Shown here: piece by piece, positions 42,301-52,700 of the stretch
Layout of the letters: every line of letters starts with the position of its first letter
How positions within the stretch are numbered: position 1 is the first letter of the stretch
Source of the DNA: Sipunculus nudus
Lineage: Eukaryota; Annelida; Sipuncula; Golfingiida; Sipunculidae
Direction of reading: 5' to 3'
Assembly: GCA_026874595.1 (NCBI GenBank)
Contig: CM049310.1
Coordinates: forward strand, 37,217,558 to 37,281,557
Length of the DNA: 64,000 bases
The notes under the pieces: generated by a model
Database searches by the model: none
The model's input: the letters and a program-made list of their open reading frames with translations, nothing else
What the model was told of the DNA's origin: nothing
Translations under genes and position numbers: made by a program

Positions 42301-45300
42301 CCCACAGACGCCACCTGTAGTTATAATTGTGAATTACTGGAACTGGTCATGGCAGCAACAGGGCATCTGGACATGGGGTCAACAGAGTACCAGAATAGGG
42401 GTTGCTTTAACTTGGGGTATATTTATGTAAAATCAGAAACAGACAAAATTATAGGGACCTATGCAGGTGTAACTCACCGGTGAATCCATTCTTGCAGTAA
42501 CATTCATACCCACCCAACTTCTCCAGACAGTCTCCATGTACACACGGCTGAGAGGAGCAGTCACCAACATTGATCTGAAATAGAGAAGGCTTTATTACAA
42601 TTCTGGTGAAGATCACTCCAGGTCAGCTGAAATGCACAATTCACATGTCAGTTTAAAACTCCTTTCATAAAGTCAGACAGAGGTTTCATTTTCACCGATG
42701 ACTGAGTTTTTGCTTGTTTTTCAGTGTAAAAGATATCTAACAAGGGACCCATGGGTCATGGTGCTCAGCTGAATTTTATGATTTCAGCAAATGCATTAAA
42801 TACCTATTTCCATTGTTACTGTATATATATATATATATTTTTTTTATAAAATATTTACACTTTAAGAAATTCTACACTTTCTAATCAATTCTTTCAAATT
42901 TCAGATTTTCAGAGTAAACCCTTTTTGGTATAGGCTGTGAAAATTAAATCAGCAGTGCATACAGGAAAAAAATGTCATGGTCAACTTGATAGTTGGTCAA
43001 ATTTAAAGGTATTGATTTTACATTCTTTGTTAATAACTTGATAAATTTACAATATTTTGATCTAATTTCTGGCATACACTTAAATCTTGATCAAATAAAG
43101 TTTTATCCTAGAAAAAAAAGTCTCTAGCTTATATATTTACCACATTAAGTAAGAAAATATATTTCATGATGTTTTGAAAAGGAAAATTATGGTCAGGTCC
43201 ATAACTTCTAAAAATTATGCAAAACTTCTGGAATGTACATAGAACATATATAGATGACCATATATGTCAATATAGATAACAACAGTGGTTTTAATATATG
43301 GCACTCTTGAAGTGTAACATCAGACTTTCACATGAAAATGGAGGTATTTTCCTTAATTTCTTGAAGGAACGAAGTCACAGTGACCCAGTTTTTTTAGGTA
43401 GGAGAACATAGTGATATCTACCTGAACTTAAAATTTAGGATTCATGGATCCTATGGTTTCAAAACATGCATTGTTAATGGACGTCCAGCTGGCCAGAGGG
43501 TCAACAGACAAAGAACCATTGCTATAGCCCAGATGACTTAAAGTCAGCTGAGCTGAAAATGTGCAGGTCCACTTCCATGAATTTCTGAATTTTTTACTTG
43601 ATGACATGAAGGCTTGACTGAACATATTAGATGCAGGATCAGGTAGGGCCTTTTTTAGATCCTGAAAGTTTCTGAATTACTTATTTTAAGACCAAAAAAG
43701 GAGAAAGTCAGTATCTGATGTAATATATACTCTCTAAAGACTACGGTTGAAACTCCACCCAATATCAACATTAGGAATGGGTATTGCCCACTGTTTTCCT
43801 ATTATTGTGATACTGTGATACATATTGCAATATTTTCATTTTGTCAGTTTATAGGAAATAAGCGCATTTTCTGGTAAATATTCTGTGACAGGAGGAATTA
43901 ATTCATATGGGCTATCAAGCCTGTTTGAACACAAGACTTCTCTTGTCTACAGACATGGTAGCAGTTAACATATGGGCTTTCAGCCTTTCTCTAGTCCCAA
44001 ACCATTTAGATGTCAAAACTTTTTTCACAAACCTTTATTATTATATCATTATCACAACATACCAATATATCAATAATATTGCACTGACCTAATCAACATA
44101 ACAATTGTTGGAGTGCTAATGATTTGTTTAGGAGTTGAATTACTGGAACCAAACCATGTATCACTAGAAAGTTTTGACTTTACAGTAATTTTCAAAAGGG
44201 ACCACTGTTACAGTAGGAATTATATATTGGGATTTTCACTACAGCTCATGTCCTGCAAAAGTGAACTAGCCAGTCTTTTCAAAAGTTATGTATATCAGAA
44301 GTGTTCAAGTAGTGTTCAAAATAGTTGGCCCCTAGCACCAGGAGACCTGGGCAGCTTAAGAGGTTCTGGAAAGTAACCATCAAGACAGGACTGGGTAAAA
44401 TGGAACATGCTACATTGTGACCTTCAAGACCATGACAGATGAAAGGATATGCTGAGAGCTGCCAGAACCCGTCAGACACTGTGGTAAGGTTCAGACTGAG
44501 ATGTAGTAGTCCTCTGAGCACTCCAGTTGATAGGGGTTATGACCTTTGCCATGGGCACTCCCTAGGCATAGTTTTAAAGGAACTTTCAGTACAAAGATGC
44601 CACTAAGCCAAGCAGAGAGTCGTTCCTGCCGCCAGCATGCCCAGGGGGCAAATAAGAGGTATCAAAGGAGTCCAGAGAAAAACAGCACCCTCAGGCACAA
44701 AACACAGAAACCAAAACACCAGCCAACTAGCCTGACAGCCTGGTCCATGCCAACCAGAATCTCCCCCGCAGCACAAGGACACTCCATATACCTATCAACA
44801 CCAAAATTTTCATCAGACTGGTCAAGTCCAGTAAAACTTGATTTGTAAGTATATATGGATGCTAATCAGCATACAAGATATAAATATGTCTTAATGGGCC
44901 AATATCTATATAATGTGACACAAACTGAATATCCTCTAAATTTCTAAATATTGCAATATATATTGCAAGGGATATCAACTAACTATAGATCACTGCGGAA
45001 TTTCATCAAGGCTATGTCTGTAACAAGTCCGAGTCACATCATATGACCTGATACATAATGTAGTGTCAATAAGGCTCTAAGTTTTAAAACCTGTCAAATG
45101 TTTTGAATTATGACATGCATAAAACAGTGACATAGAAATAGAATAGAAATCTGCTGGGAAGGACCATTAATACTTTGAATTGTAGATTCAAGATGAAAAA
45201 TTATGGACAACTGAGTCTGTTGGAAAGTCATTCTTCTTGTAGACATCACAATAAGGGCACCTATCCGTGCCAGGCAGTCCCAGACCTGTGACACATATAA

Positions 45301-46718
45301 CAGTGTTCATTATAAAAAAATTATAAGATTACACAGCATGATATAGTGTGCTGAATTGGGTTCTGAAACACTGGGTGTCCTCCCATGCATACTTGATACA
45401 AATTATCACACTTAGTATATATATGTACACTAAATGTCAGCACTATGATCACTGTGCTTCATTTAAGCATACTGTTCAAGCAACCCATGCATCTTTCTGA
45501 AAAGCTCTTATCACTGGGTCAGTCCTCTTCATTATATATAAAGCTACACTAAATGACATGAAAATTAATGAAAGTAATATAGCTTTTTTAATTTTAATTG
45601 TTTGGGTTAGAAAAAGTAGCCCTGGACTCTGCAGTGTTTTAAAAATGGACCCAAACAGTTCCATTCTTTTAAATTTTCAACTGATATTCCTAAATAACAT
45701 GCTCCAAAATATTTGGTCGTACAAAGCCTGGTCTGATAAATGTGGCTGAGGCTGGCGAGTAGATTGAAAATGTGATTTTATACAACAACATGATGATACA
45801 GAAAGTACTCACTTGACACAAACTGCCTGTTGACCCAGCTGAGCAAACACAGGTGTAGCCATTAACTCCATCAATACATGTAGCCCCCTGTTGGCACCTG
45901 TGGGAACTACAATCATCAATATCGATGGTACAGTTCACACCAGTGTAGCCTGGCAGGCACTGACATGTATAATTCCCAATCCCGTCTATGCATACCTGAT
46001 TACTGTTACAAGGGTCTAGGTCACAGTAATTCACATTGACCTCACAAAGGTCACCTTGAAATTCTTTAGGGCACAAACATGAAAAGTTACGATTTGATGT
46101 TGTTCCGTTTTGACCAGGTATGCATGTTGCACCATTCAAACATGGCTGCTGGTCACATGATTTGTTCAACTCCTCACAGTGTACTCCATAATAATCAGGT
46201 TGGCAGTGGCATTTGTATTTCCCTGATGACAGATTCTCCCTGCAGGTGGCATTGTTGTAGCATGGTTTACTGATGCATCCTGGGATATATGTTTCACACT
46301 GATGTCCTGTGTAGTGAGGCTGACACTGACAGCTGTATGCTGTATTATTGTGAATGATGCAAGTTCCATTATTCTGGCAAACTGATGCATTACATTGACC
46401 TACAGACAATTCACAGTGCATACCTGAAAACAAAGGAGTTAATATAATAAACAAATTCACATGTACATGCACACACAAAAATCCATAAACATCATAGTGT
46501 GATGTAGAATACATAGAATATGAATATGAATTCTGTGAAAATAATGAAACTTGAAAATTAAATTTCAAATATTTAAACAATTATAAATGAAATATTTATA
46601 CATTTAATTTTTTCAAATATGTACTCTAATCAAATATGAATATTAACATATGACATATAAACTACATATATTTATAATATAATTAACATTTATTTAATGT
46701 CTATGGAACAATTATATG

Positions 46719-46785
<67 letters not shown>

Positions 46786-49700
46786 TAATTAAGATTGCAA
46801 TCATATTATATCAGCAACTGAAGGGTTTTCATGTTTATCATGGATTTTATGTTAATTGCAGCTTTATAAGTTAATATGACAATGACATTTGACGCCTTTT
46901 GCATATATCAGTGTGACATTAAATACCTGTGAAGGATGTATTGACACACTGGCAAAAGTAACCATCAGTTTTGTTGATACACTGGCCTCCATTTAGGCAT
47001 GGGTTTGAAAGACACTGGTCATGCTCAGTACAGTTTGCTCCCTGCAGATATAAAATATAAGATTTATATTATCATAATACACAAGTTGACATCATCAACA
47101 CCAGAAGCATAACCTAATTACTAAGGGTGAATCATCATATCTATAGAATATCACAAAACTGGTGTCATATGCACTGGTATATTATCACAACTTCAGGGCA
47201 CCATCTTAACTAGGAGTATCACCACAGCTGTAAATATACCATCAGTGCTGAGGAAAACAGAAGTCGATCCAGGGGAGGGGTCTAGGGAGTCTGGACCCCC
47301 ACCCCCCTCCCCCTTTTCACCTACCACAATACCTTTTTCAGGGTTTCTAATTAGTCCTCCTGGATTGGACCCCTCCTTTTCCTAAATCCTAGATCCGCCC
47401 CTTGAAAAGTACCATCCCTATCAGTCTGTCGTAAACTTGAAAACCAGTGTATAATTAGAGTTGAAATGTGTGCTACAATAACACTGGTTTTCATATGTTA
47501 CAAACCTATCTCAAGAAAATCTAATTAAACCAGTTTTGGCTACTACTGTACTAGCCACTGGAAGCATAAAAAAATTCACACAGGATCCAATATCAATCCT
47601 GACCATCATAATATTTGTACAATAAATAGTTGAAATTATATTTTAACAATTTGTATTTGCATTAATATATTTACTTCTAATTATAAAAAATTACTTTGAA
47701 TAATAAAAATGTGTGTCTAATGATATATGTATGTGTAATGATATTTGTTTACTTCTAATGATAACTATTTACTTCTAAACAATTGTATGGGAGGTGGTAA
47801 TGATCTATTTTGGGTAATCAACATGATAGCTACAGATAGGATTTAAATCCAAAACAACTAGGTCAGATTCATATTCAATTTAGAGTAAAATTATGAATTT
47901 GAATTGAATCATGTAACTTACATTTACATAATAAATATTATATTTACAATTAACAGAGGTTGTTTAGTTAGAATTAGGTATCCACTGAATAATTAAAACC
48001 ATTACATTAATTATCAAAATAAGCTCTGCACAGAGATGTATCATACTTCTATATGCTGAGCTTACAGGTAACAAGTTTACTTACCACGACTGTTATAAAA
48101 ATCAGTAAAATTACACAATGTACTTGAGTGGTGTACTTCATGAATGTCCTAACATTGGTGTGAGTCCTCACTCCTACGTTACGCTAGCTGGCCATACGTA
48201 ACTGTAAGTGACTCACAGGTGAGTATCTTGCATCTATTATTGATACTGACCGGATCAATGTGTTCACTGTATCCTCTATTAACAGCATGGGGCCCCTATT
48301 CCAGTGCCTCTAATAATGACCATGCATGCTATACTCATTACTTTGCTTCAGGCAAAGCAAATGACCATTTGTAAATTTCAGTGTGTATATTTTTCAACTA
48401 ACATATAGTGTAGGTCAACTTAATTACGCAGCACTATGACAATTGTTTAACATCATTGTAATACATACGCAGGTGTTAATCTATAAAATGATATACATTT
48501 TCCCAAAAGCTGTGACCATTCATTGCATAAGTTATATTCATATAACATATTTAATTAATATGTCTAAATTATTTTTTAACAGAAAAGTATGATCACTTTA
48601 AGATGAATAGCACTTTCCTTGCATTACATTCGTTATAGCCAACATGTCTGTTGAAAGGGAAACTTATCATTTATGTTACTTATCATATATAGCCATACAT
48701 ATTAAAATAATATATCATGTCTGAATCATTCATGTGTCTTGCATATTCTTTTTATTTTAAAGGAAGCTCAGAACACTGATATATGCATGACAGTGAAAAA
48801 AATTATAGCAAGGTGTATACCCTGAGGTCGACAAGACTTTAATTTTAACTTGTAGTCTACATGCACTTAAAATCTTTGACAGTTAAACATATAACTGCAT
48901 GTTACTATTGTACCCAAGGACTCAAGCTTGTAATTGAAATAATATCTGGCATGGTTAATAATAATCAGTGGTATTACTGATAATAGAATTCCTTGTAATC
49001 TGACATGAGTGAAAAGCAATGTGCTCAGCACAAGATTCATCAATTCTTGTAGTTATCCACATGGGAGTTATAATGGTGTTTCCATGGAAAACAAAACATC
49101 ACACACAGTGAGATTGATTTTTCTGCCTTTCATTACATGGAGCATTTGAACAAGTGCTATGTCCTGAGGTAACACCTGTTGAGGGGGTATGCTAGGCCTG
49201 TTGTTCCCACATCCTATATTTAACTGCATGTACACATAATAAACAGCTGACATATGTCCAGTCAGGTAGCCCAGAGTCTTGAACAGTAAATGTATATACA
49301 CATGCAATCAGTTTAAACATTTGGCCTAAAAAAGACCACGATCACCCACAAGTATTCATGTCAATGGTGATTGAGCTTGCACCACTAGGCTACAAGTCAG
49401 CAAAACATTATCTTAAATTTCCTTTATCCATACTAAAATTTAAAATTTAGTGTTTATTACTCTCTCAAAAACTTTGTCTCTTTAAACTTGCTTAGAATTA
49501 AAAAGCCACCTTTTCTGGATCCCTGTCTTTAATTTGAAAGAGGTAACCTTTTCTTGCTCACAGCCTGTGGATGTCAAATGATTTATTGAGTGATACTTTG
49601 ATATAGTATTCAGGGAGGTTAATTATAAATTTACTCAAGGAAAAACTAACAAAAAGGGACTCCTGTTGCCAGTATTCAACATGCCATATAAAACTGCCTT

Positions 49701-52700
49701 GCCTATGTGCAGAATAATTGATGAACCAATCCCTGACTAATCTTACGTTATGATTTTACTCAACTCTGGAAGAATAGAAGGTTATTTGACAGTGAAGATA
49801 ATAACTTCATTTTAAAGAAAGAAACATCATCCTCTGACTAATATCTATTGACATGCTATTATAATCATATGAAATAAGTCAATTAGTTTTATTATCCTTC
49901 CACCATTTGCTCTTGTATGTGAACCAAAATCAATATAAGGCACAACCAAAATTTGGAGCAATCCTTTAAAACATTCCTGGAACATTGTTTCTTCTGTACT
50001 AATTAGACCAATTCAAGCTCAATGTCATTTTCACCATGAGGACACTTATTCATTTAACAGGACTTAATTCTTGGATCAATATCATGCACATATAAAATCA
50101 AAATTTAGTCACCTGCCAGAAACAAAGTTTATGTAGCAGTGCAAGTAACCACAGATTCCCTGACCTACAGGTCTGGGACAACAACGTCACAAATTTGTTA
50201 GTTCAATTGTAAATCAGTTTCATGTACATTTCTGCTCAACAGTGTAAAATGTTTTGCATTTTCTGTGGTTAACAAGTGAATACTTACAAAAGGACTTGGA
50301 AAGGTCTTGCAAATGAAGTATTTCTGGTCACTGGAAAGGACAAAACAAAGCCAGAAACACAAATTATCCACCACCAGTACTCCAATGAAATAAATAAAAT
50401 AAATATATACAGACTTACACAGAAAAAAGGTAAAGTGGATATATCAATTAGCTTAAATGGTCATACGGGATTTAAGAGCATTAAATACCAGCTAAGTTCC
50501 TCTAATATTTCTTGAATGATACAGATGAAATTCCTTGAGGACAGAAACCCTTAATATATATTTATTGAAGATAATTAAGAATGTCACAATTAAGGATGTC
50601 AAACACATCACCAGGTCCCCTCAGTAGCTGTGTATATGGGGATAGTACACCCACCACCTGCCTTTATACTGCTTTACACACTGTGACATCATTGATCGGA
50701 GGTTTCCCATTTATATACATAAAATATAGAAATTTTCTGCTTATGTGTAAGAATGTAAGATTACAAATCATATAGATAAATGTTTATAAAAGACAGAGTT
50801 TAAAATCTGCCTGGCCCCGGGGGAATTAAACCTTTCTGGGGGTGAAAACTGAAGGGGTGGTAATTAATGACTGCTTGATATCCCATAGGTGTGGGAACAT
50901 CATTTACATTGGAGGGGAGGGGGGGGGGGGGGTTAACTTTATATTACACAATTAAAATTTATGAATAGCAATTGTTGGCAAGGGGAAAACAATACTATAA
51001 ACCCCAAAACTATATTGCCCCCTCACCTTCCCACTCCAATGAAATCAAGGAAAGGGTTTGCTGAATGGCCTTAATTCTTGGGTTGCTGAGCCCTATGAGG
51101 GAATGTATATCTTTTTCAGTTAGGTGCACCAGAATATCTTACGTTGTAAAGGTTTTAGCTCTTAGTCTTAGGCAAAAAAAAAAGTATCATTTTAGAAATC
51201 AGTGGGGGCAGGTTTTTTATATTACCTTTTTTTTTGTACGTTTCAATAAAAATGTCAAATGATCAGGGAAAAGCATGATAATAACAATTTTTTCCCCCTA
51301 AACAGGTAAAAGCACTATATAACAAAGGAAAACTTATCAAAATTGTATAATTTTATCTTCTTGAAAGATGAAAATAAAAATAAAAAAATTTGATGCGGGG
51401 GGGGGGGGGGGTTAAAATTGACACAGGCGGTGCCTGAGAACCACACCTTTTATTTTTTTTGGCCTTAAACCTACTCCATCAGGGCTGGGCTTCAACACAC
51501 CTGGTGTTATAAAAATGGTACTTCACATTGATCAAATGACAATGTAAACATTATACCAAACCATTCAAAATGTTTAAGACAATTTCAAAGTAATCCCAGA
51601 TTCTTACAGTTGTTACCATTGATAAAACATAACTGTTCTATACATTTCCATCATTTTTGTAGGTGGAACAAAACCATTGACTTAAATGAAATATAAAGCT
51701 TCTCCAAAATTTTCAGGGAACCTTCCAAAGTTTTCTTTGACAAGCATCACTAACTCTGAGCTCTGTTGCTATGGATATTGTTTCATTATATATTTTTCAA
51801 GTTGATATTTGAAATCTTACTGTGCATGGATTCTTTCTCTCACAATGCCTGCCAGAGAGACCAGGTGGGCAGTGACAGGTGTACCCATTGACCTCATCAA
51901 TACATGTTCCTCCTCCAGCACAGGGGTCAGACATGCACTCATTGACTTCAGAACTGCAGTTCACTCCTGCAAGAAAATGCGAACTCTTGATACTCTGCTC
52001 TATCAGCCAGTAGCAGCACCAGCACAGTGATTCATTTTTCTGCCAACAGGTGGCACCAACTGCATCACCTTGCAGGTGCAACCCTTCAGCATTGACTCAA
52101 GGATGCACACCTGTTCCTCAGCAAATAACAAAGATCAATAAAAGCAATAGCTATAATGAGATGCTTCCATCCAAAATGATAGATCAATACTAGCCCAGCT
52201 TCATTTCCTCATCTAATATCAACAGGTGTATTAATGTGTATAAACATATCAACAGTCCAGCCAACTGAAAGGGGGCTGCTTGGAGGTTGCAATATATCCC
52301 ATCTCTCAGGTTTTGAATTTATAAGTTATCAGTCAGTTGATAGGATTAATTGCAGACATGACAAATATCACACATTGAGCATGATCAAGACTCATGCAAT
52401 ACATACCTTTTCTCATGCCCTCATGCCACTGTACAACATTCTGACTTTATGACAGCTATGTCCGAAAATTTGGTAAAGTAAGGATATATAATATTTATTA
52501 TATATATTTATAGGATAATATTTATTTGTGACATTTGAATACACCTGAATTAAACAAACAGCTCCTGTACTTCACTGAAGTTGTTTGTTTATGTATGTAT
52601 TATGTATATATGGTCTAGGCATGTACTGTATGTATGAAATCACACTTTACTGCCAATAATATTTATCCAGTAAGGACAAGGAAAGTTAGTTTTAGTTAAG

